Origin: Halocaridina rubra
Taxonomy: Eukaryota; Arthropoda; Malacostraca; Decapoda; Atyidae
DNA: 64,000 bases
Assembly: GCA_037179515.1 (NCBI GenBank)
Contig: JAXCGZ010015119.1
Coordinates: 80,001-144,000 of the forward strand
Reading direction: 5' to 3'
Below, one piece after another: positions 35,505 through 46,769 of the stretch. Under the pieces are notes generated by a model. The model did not search any database. It saw only the letters and a list, made by a program, of their open reading frames with translations, and had not been told where the DNA came from. The translations under genes were made by a program, and so were the position numbers. The first letter of the stretch is position 1, and each line of letters starts with the position of its first letter.

Positions 35505-35745
35505 AATCCTGTTCCATGCATCAGCCACTCTACGGTATTACCAAGCCAATTTTCACCAATTTCCCTTCTGAATCTAAATTTATCAAGCTTAAATACATTA
35601 CCCATTACGAGTTCTGGTTTGATCATGAATTTTTAAAACTATTAATATCACCCTTGTTAATCCCTTTAAACCATTTATACACCTCAATCATATCCCCCCT
35701 AACTCTGCGCCTCTCTAGAGAATGTAGATTAAGTTTTTTAATCTG
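35505..35745 (-). pseudogene. LINE ORF2 C-terminal fragment
   Basis: The complement reads LNLHSLERRRVRGDMIEVYK then GINKGDI, a stop, and in another frame [16 protein letters not shown]. These are homologous to the post-RT region of the LINE at 1650-3452 (SLEARRVRGDMVTVFKFLHG), but from a different subfamily. It abuts a (TA)n array at its 3' side. Confidence 0.82.
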
Positions 35746-35759
35746 TCATATGGTAGATT

Positions 35760-36815
35760 TAGGCATTGCATAATTTTTTTTTTTCGTTTTTTAGTCTTGC
35801 TTTGGTTATTTATAATTTTTATTTTATCTTTGTTTACATTTGCAGATAGAGATTAGTTCTCCTGCATCCTCCTCCTCTTCTACCGCATAAGTTACTTGCT
35901 CACGGCCACCATGCATGTCCCAGTTTACAGTATGACTGTTGCCCACTGCATAATAGAGTACAGTACAGTAATGTATGTTAATTTCTAGCTGCAAAGTGAG
36001 TATGAATATCTTTGTATACTCTTAAAAATAGATACAGGGCTTTCTGCTTTGCTATGTAGTAATAAAATATGTTTTTTACTTATCTTATATCTTTGGCATG
36101 GTGTGTCTATGTAAGGTTTGGAACGTATCTATGCCCTTTATCATTGTTTCCTATGGAAAATGACTCGTTTTTTCACACGATTTTCCATTTACCCGACACT
36201 TCTGAGAACCTATCTGGGCGTTATTCTGAGAACTAGGTGTATTTTAATTGAAAACAAGGGCGATGTGATATGTACAATAAATTGATATTGTTTTAAAATC
36301 ATTTTAAAAGAATAAAATGGGGTTTTTCTTTTTTCTCGACATTCCTTGTAAAATTATTAGTGCATGTTATACTGCGGTGCATGTTGTATGGCTGGAAATA
36401 CAATATATAAAATTGGATATCCTAAAGTAAGGTAAGTCTTGATCATGTAAACTTAAGAGAAAGGAAATCTTGGAATCATAAAGGGGAGAGCCATATTTGA
36501 GAGGTCAAAATACTGTAGTTATGGAAAAGGGGGGCTATTCATGTACCTATTACATATACTATCTATTTTAATAATTGTGCTTGGCATAGTATGATATCGG
36601 TGTTTTTCAAGTTTTTCTGATCATGTCACGTTTTAGCTAGAAAATTATATTCACCCATGACGTGAGTGATGTGAAAAAAACATATTTTTATATGGCAGAA
36701 TTTCATTAATAAAGCAAGTGCCGTGATTCTCTCATTGCATTAGTTGGGGGTGTAAATGAACCCTAATTGCACACTATCTGCAATGTCTGTTTGTAAGCTC
36801 AAGTTGATAAGTTAG
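35760..36815. other. No gene seen
   Basis: AT-rich, no recognisable repeat family or coding pattern. Confidence 0.5.
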
Positions 36816-36824
36816 AATTATATG

Positions 36825-37405
36825 GTGCTGCCATCTAGTGGCAAAATATGTACTAAAATTGCTGTGCTCCCCACATTATTGTGTGCTGCCATCTATTGAC
36901 AAATTTTTGAACTAAGGAATTATGAAGACTAGTGCTGCCATCTATTGACAAACGGTATCACAAGGCTTCAAAATCCTTTAGTTCAAAACTTTGTCAATAG
37001 ATGGCAGCACTATGTGGGGAGCATAGCAATTTATTTAGTACATATTTTGCCACTAGATGGCAGCACCATATATAATTCTAAATAGTCCAAAATTTTCTCA
37101 ATAGATGGCAGCACACATTAATGTGGGGGAGCACACCAGTAATATTTAGTACATATTTTTCCACTAGAAGGCAGCACCATTTAATATAATTCTAAATATT
37201 TCAAAAATTTGTCAGTAGATGGCAGCACAGCACTTTTTTTTGTGCTGCCACCTATTTGCAAATGTTTGAATTATAAAAGTCTTGAAGAAAAGTGCTGCAA
37301 TCTATTGACAGTTTTTAATTATTTGTTTTCGAAGACTAGTGCTACCATCTATTGAGGCAATTTCAAAACTATATTTAAGTTTTGAAGTTAGTCCCATCTA
37401 TTGAC
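36825..37405. promoter_or_regulatory. Cluster of 12 CTCF-like motifs
   Basis: Twelve 17-18-bp sites of the form (G/C)(T/C)CA(A/C)TAGATGGCAGCAC or its complement: - strand at 36825, 36883, 36932, 37242, 37292, 37339, 37388; + strand at 36993, 37049, 37097, 37160, 37211. Site 37049-37066 and its partner at 36825-36842 fit the CTCF core CCASYAGRKGGCRS exactly; others differ at one to three positions. The flanks form inverted and direct copies ('tagtacatattttgccac', 'gtggggagca'), so the cluster has a palindromic, repeat-derived structure. CTCF binding is inference. Confidence 0.6.
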
Positions 37406-37409
37406 AAAA

Positions 37410-38019
37410 GTTTTAAGTAAACTTTTTTGTTTCCGTGTGCTTGAACTAAAAAAATAGGAATATAGTTTTAAAAAAAAATGCATAAAGCATGCAATTGGGT
37501 TCATAATAGTCCAGACTTATATACAGCAGAATAATCATCTGATAGAATTATGAACCTTTCTTTATTAATTCTTTCATATAATGACCGATATTTATTTCAC
37601 ATCATATAAGAAAAGATCACGCCTTAAACTCACAGCCCTAGTAAGTCTCCCAATCTACTACAGAGTTCCCCCCTACATTTCACTAACCCAACACTTACCT
37701 TGTTGGAATCCACAAATCCTCACTAAAGTGACAAAATCCTAAATGGCATAAATGATTCCAAATTCATTAAAAAAAGCATATATGCAAAGAACTGTTATTG
37801 CTCATAAAGTCAATATACATCGTAATAGCTAGTCTTTTATTTACTACACAATTGAAGACAAAACACTGAATAACAAAAGAAAAACTAATATAAAAAGACA
37901 ATTTTCGTTCGTTTGTGACTATAGCAACTACTGAATGGATTAGAAACCTAATTACTATCAATGCCATTACATCAATTAATTCAGCTTTAGCAGTTATATT
38001 GTGAATAATTTCACACTTG

Positions 38020-38020
<1 letters not shown>
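37410..38020. other. No gene seen
   Basis: AT-rich sequence between the CTCF-like cluster and a (TA)n array. Confidence 0.5.

Positions 38021-38021
<1 letters not shown>

Positions 38022-38106
<85 letters not shown>
38022..38106. repeat. (AT)n
   Basis: About 42 units, immediately followed by SINE-A copy 6. Confidence 0.98.
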
Positions 38107-38110
<4 letters not shown>

Positions 38111-38118
38111 GAAATGTT

Positions 38119-38311
38119 GTTCCGGTTTTACGTCACAGACTCCCTTTTCTACCAAGGGCTAGGACGGTTGCCTTCTTGCGAAGGACTTGTTTTGGCAGAT
38201 GTAATCGTTACCCTGAGTGCATACCCTTCCTAACCTCAGACCGTGACGGGGCACGAACCCTCGACCTGACGCCTCAAAGTCGCGGAAGCTACCGCTTGAG
38301 CCACGGTGACT
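38119..38311 (-). mobile_element. SINE-A, copy 6
   Basis: Well conserved - orientation copy ('gggctaggacggttgcc', 'gcacgaaccctcgacctgac', 'gagccacggtgac') directly after a (TA)n array. Confidence 0.88.
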
Positions 38312-39470
38312 ACATATATAAGGTGAAATGTACATAACCAATATCTATACCTGCATACCCATAAAATTGAAGGTTATTACCAAATACCCAAAGCAGTTCA
38401 CTAACTTTACTACTACACAATTTAAAGGATAATTCAAGATGTTTGTAAATTACCCATTTAAAACAGAAAAGATTTTGTCCCATTCAGTGTTTACAGCCTT
38501 CACTTAACACATGCCATGCAGGGCAGGCTCAGCAAACCATTCACGTGTGCCTTCCTTTGTATTACAAACTCAGCGAAACCATATGCTGAGGCAATAAAGT
38601 AAATTACACTGAAACTGTATGGCAAATTCCGGGAGACTTAAGCCTGCCTTAGCCAGAGTCTTCATGTCGAGTTTGGGGCAGCCTCCTACCATACACCAAC
38701 TTCACAAGGCATAGGAAGAATGCCCCGTTTTGCAAGTAGATTTATGAGTATCTTTCATTCACTCACCCATCCTGGCAGTACATAATTCTTAACTAAAGAG
38801 AGTACCATTACAAGACACAGTTACCAGACCAGCTTAAACTCCCCGTCTCCCTTCATGGCATATTGCAGCTAATGACTGAATACCTAGTGGTACAATTAAC
38901 AAGCTAAAGGATAAGTCCTCCTTTACCTGCACAAAACCCAATTATCAAATTACAATACCATTCCTCAAAACATTTACAACCTTCTTTTGTTGGATATGCA
39001 ATAATAAACTTACTACTTTCAAACACAATAATTAAACTTGCACTATGTTTTCAATAATCATCTGAAGAGAAGTAATGTCATCATATGCACAATTAGCAAA
39101 GTATTTACCTATTTCTGGCTCTAACCAATTAGAATAAAACCTCAAAAGGACAGAGATCAGTTCTTGATGCAGGATATGACAAACCCAAATTCGATACCAG
39201 CGTGGTAATTTAGGAAAGGAATACAGTCTTAATACCCCAGTTCCAACCTGTGTCCACCCCCATTTGAATGAGAATAGACAAAATGGAAAAAAAACAACTA
39301 AGAATTCCATGACTCAAAAGTAAAATGAACTATCATGACATTACTGAAAGTATAAAATTTATGCATTACAGCAGTTTTAACGATTCTATGTAATGTCAGG
39401 TATAATATATGAAAACATCAATACCATATCACATCAATATCTAGATTTATCCTCTTCATTCAATGATGTA
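38312..39470. other. No gene seen apart from a diverged SINE-B
   Basis: Ordinary AT-rich sequence on both strands. Confidence 0.5.
39150..39286 (+). mobile_element. SINE-B copy 11, diverged
   Basis: 'aaattcgataccagcg', 'accccagttccaacctgtg', 'cacccccatttgaatga'. Confidence 0.65.
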
Positions 39471-39473
39471 GCT

Positions 39474-40031
39474 CAGTGGTTCCCAAACTTTTCTAGGCTA
39501 GTGCCCCATCTGCTTCCAGGAGGATTCCTAATGCCCCCTCCCTCATAAACAAAACAATGATTTTTTTTTAATTTTGGCATGCATTAAATTGAAAACAACA
39601 AAATTAAGCACAAACATGTGTTTCACAAAAAATCTAATTTAGTAAATAAATTTATTTAGCAGTTTTAGCAGTGTCAGCATTACAAAATTGAAATTAACGT
39701 GCAGTGCTTACAAACCTGAGCCGACTCTGATCTGGCCGGGGAGTGCGTGGTAACTGGTGAGTCACAGTACGTATTGCGTTCAGGCGTCAAGCAAATGTTC
39801 AAACTTTTGACTATGTAACAAAGATATGCATTTATTTATAATTCTTATGTCAGTTTTATTCTCATACGTGTTCCTTTACCTTAGTGTTTATGACATAGTT
39901 TGTCATTCAGATTTTGTAAAAACAAGAAGTTATTTATTAACTGCTCCCAATGCCACCCTGTTACCCCTTACAGCCCCAAGAATCTTTCTACCACCCCTGG
40001 GGGACAGTACTACCCACTTTAGGAACTGTTG
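39474..40031. mobile_element. hAT-like MITE
   Basis: Begins CAGTGGTTCCCAAAC, the well-known hAT terminal sequence, with 'gtgccccat' and 'atgccccctccctc' following. It ends in a degenerate complement (CACTTTAGGAACTGTTG). No 8-bp target duplication is recognisable and no transposase remains, so it is an old non-autonomous copy. Confidence 0.65.
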
Positions 40032-40140
40032 GTCTGTACAGCAATATTTAATTGCGTAAAAGCAAGAGCTAAAACTGTTCAAGTATACAGTCCATATAAA
40101 TAGTTTCTTAGGATATTTGACATGGTAATGCAGATCATAT

Positions 40141-40203
40141 AACCAGCTTCAACCTGTTTCCACTCCCTTTTAAATGGGGATTAATAGTGACATAAAACGG
40201 CAA
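40141..40203 (+). mobile_element. SINE-B copy 12, 3' tail only
   Basis: 'cagcttcaacctgtttcc', 'aaatggggattaatagtgac'. Confidence 0.65.
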
Positions 40204-41267
40204 ATAAACATTATAATAAATCCAAATATTGATGTAAAGAACAACAAATCCTGCCACAGTATCTGAAATATTTGCATAAACATAATAGCCATGCCTGATA
40301 CCCCAGTTCCTACGTGTCATTATCCACTAACATTCACATGGAGACATGTGGCACACAAAATGGTGAAGCCTGTCTGTACTATCTTTCATCAATCCTGGTT
40401 GTAAAGTTAGATTCCCACGTTCAGAGTTTATTCCCTAAAATACCAATTCAAAGCTATCCTGACAACAATTTATTACCTGGGAATAGAATCTCTTTTAGTC
40501 TACCCAACCATACCTTCATGTACCACATTTAATGCTGGTCTTGGGTATATATTACTTATGATGATATCCTGAAAAGCAGAATATATTACACGCCACAAGA
40601 CTCTACATATATAAGTATACAAAGTAACCAATAAATTTTATAGAAGATACAATTAAAAAAACAAAAAGACATGCAATAAAGTTTCTACAGCAATAAATAC
40701 AAAAGTAAAACAGTTCTAGTAATCCTACAAAAAATGATACTAATAATAAATACCATCTTTTAAGGCATTTAAAATAAAAATCTCGCGAGGCCACAAAATA
40801 TCTCGTAAGTAACAGGACGCCACAGGCATAACAGAGAAATTAATTCATTAACATGCCCTAAGCACACACAAAATGTCAAATATACATAAAATATCAGAAT
40901 TTAGTGTTCAAACTTGATACAAAAACCTACAAATTCTAGAGCTTTTTCATAAAACTTAAAATGAATACTATTTCAATATGGATAAATTAAGCATACAACA
41001 CATCTCTTGTAGAAGAAACAAAAATTTTGCTACAATATACAGTATACAATATCACAAAATATAACATGAGTCACATTACAATAGATGGAACTATCTACAA
41101 AGCAAATAAAAATTCTAAAAGACAATACCATACTGTAGTGGAGAATGGCTCCGTCTAAGATGTGAGACTGAAACTCCATTACATAAATATCTTTTAACAT
41201 TTTGCACTTGTAGATACTAATCAAAAGTCTTTAACGATCACAAGTGCTTCCGTTCATAACACAATTT

Positions 41268-41405
41268 AAGGCAATGCAGCACAAGTTTGGGCATTCAACT
41301 CAGGAAGTGACAGACCAGTCTTCAAGCCCATAATGGGGTGTTAGGAATTCCCCAATTCCAACCTGTATTTTCCACCCTCATCTGAATGGGGTTTAATACG
41401 GACAC
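41268..41405 (+). mobile_element. SINE-B copy 13
   Basis: 'aactcaggaagtgacagacc', 'cccataatggggtgttagga', 'ctgaatggggtttaata'; directly followed by copy 14 in the same orientation. Confidence 0.75.
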
Positions 41406-41564
41406 ATTAAACTGCAGTGGTTAGAGTGCTCGGCCCAGGAAGTGACAAACTCGTGTATGAGCCTATTATGGGATATTAGGAAGGGGATCCAGTTTTAAAT
41501 CATCAGCTTCAACCTGTCTGTCTCCAACCCTATTCGAATGGAGATTAATAGTGACATAAAACAG
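41406..41564 (+). mobile_element. SINE-B copy 14, tandem with copy 13
   Basis: 'ctgcagtggttagagtgctc', 'ggaagtgacaaactcgtg', 'ggagattaatagtgacataa'. Confidence 0.8.
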
Positions 41565-42227
41565 CAAACATCATTTAAGGAAATTTGTTGAACTACCAGT
41601 ATTTATTCTTTAACTACTTTCGCCATGAATTTGCATCGAAAGCCTGCATATTTTACACTAAACTATAGTTTGCAGACATAGTTCCATGTATTTATGAGAC
41701 AAAATTCCCCCTTATTAATGATGCCTTTCCATGATGAAACACACCATACGGTCAAGCGCATTTTGAAAGACTTGCACAGTTTACATCAACATAACAATAT
41801 ACACTCCCTGATAGTTCTGGGGAAAGCCCAGGATCAGCACTGGCCTACTTGGGGGGTTTTGGGGATGTTTGGCCAGGTGTCTTTGAGAAAAACAACAAAA
41901 GGCCCCTAAAAACACCTTGCATTAGGTAATAGGGCTTCAGTGATCAACGAGCTATGAAGTCCTACACATACTAAACAAGAAGAACCACCTTTAGAGCAGC
42001 AGACACAAAGTCTCTTTATGAGAAAAATATTAAAACCTAAGCAAGATGTAAAGCATGAATTTAATATATATCTAGATTCACGGAGTTCACCTCCACTATA
42101 CATCATTACAAAGTTGATCACATTCTTTCTTCAAGTTTGATTGAAATCTATGCACAATTAGATATTAAGACAGCCTTGAGACCGACAGACAACAATTTAG
42201 CCTCATGTCCTCTAACATGTGATGATA

Positions 42228-42460
42228 AAATAAGTGTAATAAAGAATCAAAACAAGTGTCTAGCACTGACCAACTGTATACTATTTAGTTCCTCTGAATC
42301 TGGTTGCAAAGCATTTCTCAAGACAATAAGTGTAATAATGAATCAAAACAAGTACTTAGCTCTGATCAACTGCATACTATTTAGTTTCTCTGAATCCGGT
42401 TGCAAGGTGTTTCTCAAGTCAATAAAAATAAGTGTAATAATGAATCAATACAAGTATTCA
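42228..42460. repeat. ~98-bp tandem repeat, 2.3 copies
   Basis: Unit includes 'ataagtgtaataatgaatc', 'actgcatactatttag' and 'tctgaatccggttgcaa'. The open frame across it is a repeat translation. Confidence 0.9.
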
Positions 42461-42762
42461 ACCTAGGTTGCACCCCACTGTGAAGAGTGGTATCATTACA
42501 CAGATGCATCAGTCCTCATACATATATTGTACTTGAAAGATTGCCCCAAAGTCTTAATATCTTTTCTAAGAGCCCTAAGACATCTATCTATCAGTCTGTG
42601 TTTTCATAAAGTCATTGAAACATTATCTAATCCCAAATCCTACAAGATTACTATAAATATACTGCAATACTGAAAGAAACTTTATATAAAACAAGACAAG
42701 GAAATTGCAAATTAAGATGTACATATATATGACAATAAAAAATATTTCTTGAATGCATATCT

Positions 42763-42825
42763 AATCAAAAATAAGGATACACTCAAATAATGTACTTCAA
42801 TTAATAAAAATGGTACACTGCATGT
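42763..42825. repeat. Direct repeat copy 1 bordering the LTR element
   Basis: Contains 'ctcaaataatgtacttca' and ends 'catgtt'; about 80-85% like 45412-45476 by eye. Confidence 0.7.
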
Positions 42826-44340
42826 TCTGAGTTCCTTCCAGACTGCAAACGACTAGGACCACAATCCACGACTGATAAATATGGCACCGGTCTATAATGA
42901 GTGACATCAATTGCTAAAAGTTTCCAATTTTCTATAACAATAATCTCTCCTGCATGATGGGTGGCAGGGGCTGGATCAATGGATTGACACTGTTGACAGC
43001 TCTGTACCACCTTTCTGACTGCTTCTTTGGCAATGGTAGGATCCACCTTATGGGTCATATACAATGACCTTTCCACACCCATTTGATGTATGTTGTGAAT
43101 TTGCCTCAAATCAACATTTCCACCAACACAACAAACCTCTTCCTCACTATCAGGAACCTTTGCCTTCAATCAGCTTTTCCCAAAACGTGTCAGCACATCA
43201 GCCTTATTTTTTGATGACGAAACGAGGGCCATCTTCATCACAAGCCCAACTTAATTTATCAGATACCTCAAGATTCCCAAATGGCACTTTACCACCATCT
43301 CAGAAGCTCCCTTAGTGCAAACCCTTTTTTCCTCTGTAATAACAGTATTCACCCAACCATGCACTGTTACTGAATCAGTTCTCAACTCTAGTTTCTTCAA
43401 TTCCCATTTCAATGATAGATTAATACCTTTCAATACCGCCTCAAGTTCAGCCACATTTATGTGACTTTAATCATCCTTCTTTCGGAGCCAAGTAGCATCT
43501 TCAATAACCTGATTATTAATTTCTAAAAGCACACCAATAGCTAAACCGCTAGCATCACACCATACAGTACCATCTTCGGCTTTAGGAAAATGCCAACCAC
43601 CTTTAACTGGATCATCTAATTTCACTTTCTCAATCACCTACCTGACCATAGCAACTGCAGTACTGCTAACTGGATTGTCCCACTTGACCCCTCAGCACTC
43701 CTCTTCATGAAACTTCAGGCAACCCTTAACCAGCCAGCAACGGGATAATGGCCCACTAACTTCCCACATACAGAGAACAGACCTCTTCAAGGTCAGATCA
43801 TCTGAAACCTCTGGAATTTTGTTCCCTCGTTGGAACACCAATTCACCATTAACACAGAACAACCAATTCACCATTAACACAGAACAACCTAAGTCCTAAA
43901 GTTTCACCATTCTCCAGTGATTCAGGGGGTTTTGTTAACAGTCCATACTCATTAAGATGCCTAACGAGCTCATTAGCAGACAGCTCAGATTCATTGAAAA
44001 GAATGTCATCAATGTAGGAGCTCGTATATTTGTCATCTCATCTTTTTTTTTTTTAGAGTATACTAAGATTTTTTACATTATGCATGGGGCACACTTCAGC
44101 ACAAAACCCAATCGTGTTAAACAATAGGTCTTACCTTCATACTTTACGAACTGATATGACCACAGTTTCTTACTCATTTTAATTTATAGATATGCAGATT
44201 TAAGGTCAATAGCAGATATTTGATGTGCCTTCCATTGAAAGCATTTATAAAAGTTTCTCCTTTACAACCAGCTACCAAGTTAGAATGAGCGATTGTTTTA
44301 GTAAAACCGGAATCTAGCTGAACACTTATTCACCTGCACA
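42826..44340 (-). pseudogene. Pol remnant: RT, RNase H, integrase N-terminus
   Basis: RT: AIDLKSAYL (near 44190), LKCAPCIM (near 44100), YIDDI (about 44020-44005). RNase H: VAELEAVLKGINLSL and LRTDSVTVHGW (43454-43340). Integrase: the H2C2-type CQQCQSIDPAP and AIDVTHY with DCGPSR before the break. Multiple stops lie between these blocks. Confidence 0.82.
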
Positions 44341-44382
44341 TCAATAACAGGTAGTGACTGCGCCTTTACATTAACAAGGGGG

Positions 44383-45095
44383 TTACTGCTGGCACAACAG
44401 TCCCCCTCTATTCGTTTCCCTGCCCCTGGGTATATTCTTCAGTCTTTTGATCACGTTGGTTGGCAATATGTCATACTTTGCTACACTTGAAACACCTATT
44501 TTTTCCTGGCAATATTTGATTAATTGAGGACCACCACACGTAAAGCATCTCCCCTTAATTCCCTTACTGCCACTGACCTTTTTTGGCAACTCAAACCCCC
44601 TTGCCACAGCATCAACATGCTCCTCATCAGCCTTAGTTTTACACAAAATTCTTGCCGCATTTATCACTTCACTAACTGACTTAATTAAAACCTCACCGAC
44701 TTGTTGCAAAGCTATACTTATTTATGTCTGGGCATCCACTGACAGAAGTCAAACAACAAATGTTTTCCAGACCATCCCCCTTGAACCCAGTTAGCCCAAT
44801 CAAACGTCTTATGTCATTTGCATACAAATCAACAGGTTGCCCTGTCCATTTCACTCGAACCAACTTGGCATAAGCAACAAAGGCTCCGTCAGTAAATGCC
44901 TCTTTTAAAATAGCTACTGTTTTTTTCTGAATCACCCTGGTTATCATCACTCATTTCTAAATACAAAACACAAGCATCTCCCTCCAAATACTGTGAAATA
45001 AAAGATGCCAAATCAGAAATCTTCTGCAACTTAGCCACCAACTGAAGTTTCTTTATCCATGCAACCACATCTTCACCGGTGAATGGTTTATTCAT
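44383..45095 (-). pseudogene. Gag-like remnant of LTR retrotransposon
   Basis: The frame opens MNKPFTGEDVVAWIKKLQ (45095), shifts near 44930 into a segment with DIRRLIGLTGF, then shifts again near 44710 into CFTCGG with a following Cys, a degenerate CCHC-type nucleocapsid knuckle. At least two frame changes. Confidence 0.75.
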
Positions 45096-45411
45096 CTCCG
45101 ACGTGACTTAAGACGAATGGCAGGTTATAGCCTAGATAGCATGTAGTTTGAATTAAAGTGAATTAAATTCCTCTTACCTTGATATTATGTGTTATGTGGA
45201 ATAACGACAATGATGAGTCAGTATGAGTGACAAGCAATTACGATAATATCGAAAGACAGCAAGAACCAAAAAACAAAAATACCAAACCGGCAGGTAAACA
45301 AAGCATATATGTCACCAAAAACACAACCTCTCTACCCAACTCAACACAAACAACTCTCCGCCATATGTAAACTACCAAACTACTTTTTGACTTACTAAAT
45401 TACACATATAT

Positions 45412-45476
45412 AATTAAAAATAACGATAGACTCAAATAATGTACTTCAGCTAATAAAATTTGTACACAATACATGT
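45412..45476. repeat. Direct repeat copy 2 bordering the LTR element
   Basis: Same orientation as 42763-42825; shares 'ctcaaataatgtacttca' and 'acatgtt'. Confidence 0.7.
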
Positions 45477-45565
45477 TAAACTGGGAAAATTTTGCTAAAT
45501 TCCCATAATAATACCACATGTGGTATATATTTCGAGATAAAAAAAATAACATATTGTTATTTACA

Positions 45566-45725
45566 GACTGCAATAGTACAGTGGTTGGAGTACACGACTC
45601 AGGAAGTGACAAACCTATGTTTGAGCTCATTACAGGTAGTTAGGAAGGGCACCCAGCTTTAAGTCTCCAAGCTCCAGGCTGTGTGTCCATTCCAATTCGA
45701 ATGGGGATTACTTGTGATACATACA
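45566..45725 (+). mobile_element. SINE-B copy 15
   Basis: 'actgcaatagtacagtgg', 'ggaagtgacaaacctatg', 'ggaagggcacccagc', 'attcgaatggggatta'. Confidence 0.8.
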
Positions 45726-46610
45726 AGGGGAAATAAAATATCTTTGCCACATTAAAAAAAAAACAAATAATATATTTGTCTTACTCACAGGTTCAAAATC
45801 TTCTTTAACAAAGAGCTCCAAAGTCTAGCACTCTATCAAAAGCGTAATGAGAGACAGTCACTCAATTCTGCAAAACACCATCCAAAATAATAACAGCAAA
45901 ATACAGAAAGTTAAATATCCTTTCTCTAACCTGATACTAATTTAAAGTTTTTTGCTGTATGTAAATCCAAAGAATACTGGTAATTGCTAAGGAATATATT
46001 ATTACAGCAATTTTTCTCCTCTTTTTCTAATTAATATGAAGTGATAATGCCCCAATCAGTTTGCAGCTTCACCTGTCACTGTAGTCCCCATCCAATTGGG
46101 GGTGGACTGAGCTAGATTGGAAGCTATATACTGTATACTGCTTTCACAGAACATTCATACATTTGTATTTTTAATTATCCAATAAATATATGTATAAAGT
46201 ATATAGGCTACAGCACTATGATAAAAAACTGACACAATATCAGATAATGTGAAAATACCCTGTAAATCCATTAAGCAGGAAACATAACAAGGATTTGCAC
46301 TAAGCATGAGACTAATATTAATATCATTAGTGCATAACAAGGAGTCCTAGTCAGGCTACATGTGGAATACAGGCCCACTGTCTTCAAAGTTTATAATAAA
46401 GTGTCAAGTACTTCAATATATACACATACATTAAACAAAGGTAACATAATGAAACATAAAATCTTCTCTTACTTTACTGAAAAATAATATAAAAATATGA
46501 GAAAATCAAATGTAAACTTACTTAATAAAGAATAACTATAAGGTTGTACAATCTCTTCTAGTTTGATTAGGTTAGGATATTAACCTTAAGTAGCTTAACA
46601 AAGTAAAGTG

Positions 46611-46765
46611 GGAGCCGCAGTAGTTTAGTGGTAGAGCATATGAGTCGGGAAGCAACTAAAGCAGGTTCAATCCAGTCGAGGGACTTTATGAAGGTTATCC
46701 AGTCTTACTTTACCAACTCCAAGATGTCTGCATTCACCCCATTTGAATGGGACAAAATGGCAAAC
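46611..46765 (+). mobile_element. SINE-B copy 16
   Basis: 'gccgcagtagtttagtggta' head, 'gcaggttcaatcc' B-box-like, 'accccatttgaatggg'. Confidence 0.75.
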
Positions 46766-46769
46766 AAAA

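Larger units (their letters stand above)
40205..42225. other. No gene seen apart from two tandem SINE-B copies
   Basis: AT-rich; short open frames without recognisable domains. Confidence 0.5.
42826..45110 (-). mobile_element. Decayed LTR retrotransposon (gag-pol, Ty3/gypsy-like order)
   Basis: Reading the - strand from 45095 down: gag-like, zinc-knuckle-like, RT, RNase H and integrase N-terminal remnants in the order gag-RT-RNaseH-IN, with several stops and frame changes. The integrase catalytic core is cut off near 42826. A ~63-bp direct repeat (42763-42825 and 45412-45476) brackets the remnant and may be LTR debris. Inactive. Confidence 0.82.

Noticed and set aside
36825..37405. CRISPR-like array reading of the spaced repeats
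   Set aside because: Repeats are in mixed orientation, unequally spaced and in eukaryotic DNA.
42137..42466. 109-codon open frame with internally repeated protein
   Set aside because: The protein repeat follows from a 98-bp DNA tandem repeat and nothing else supports coding.
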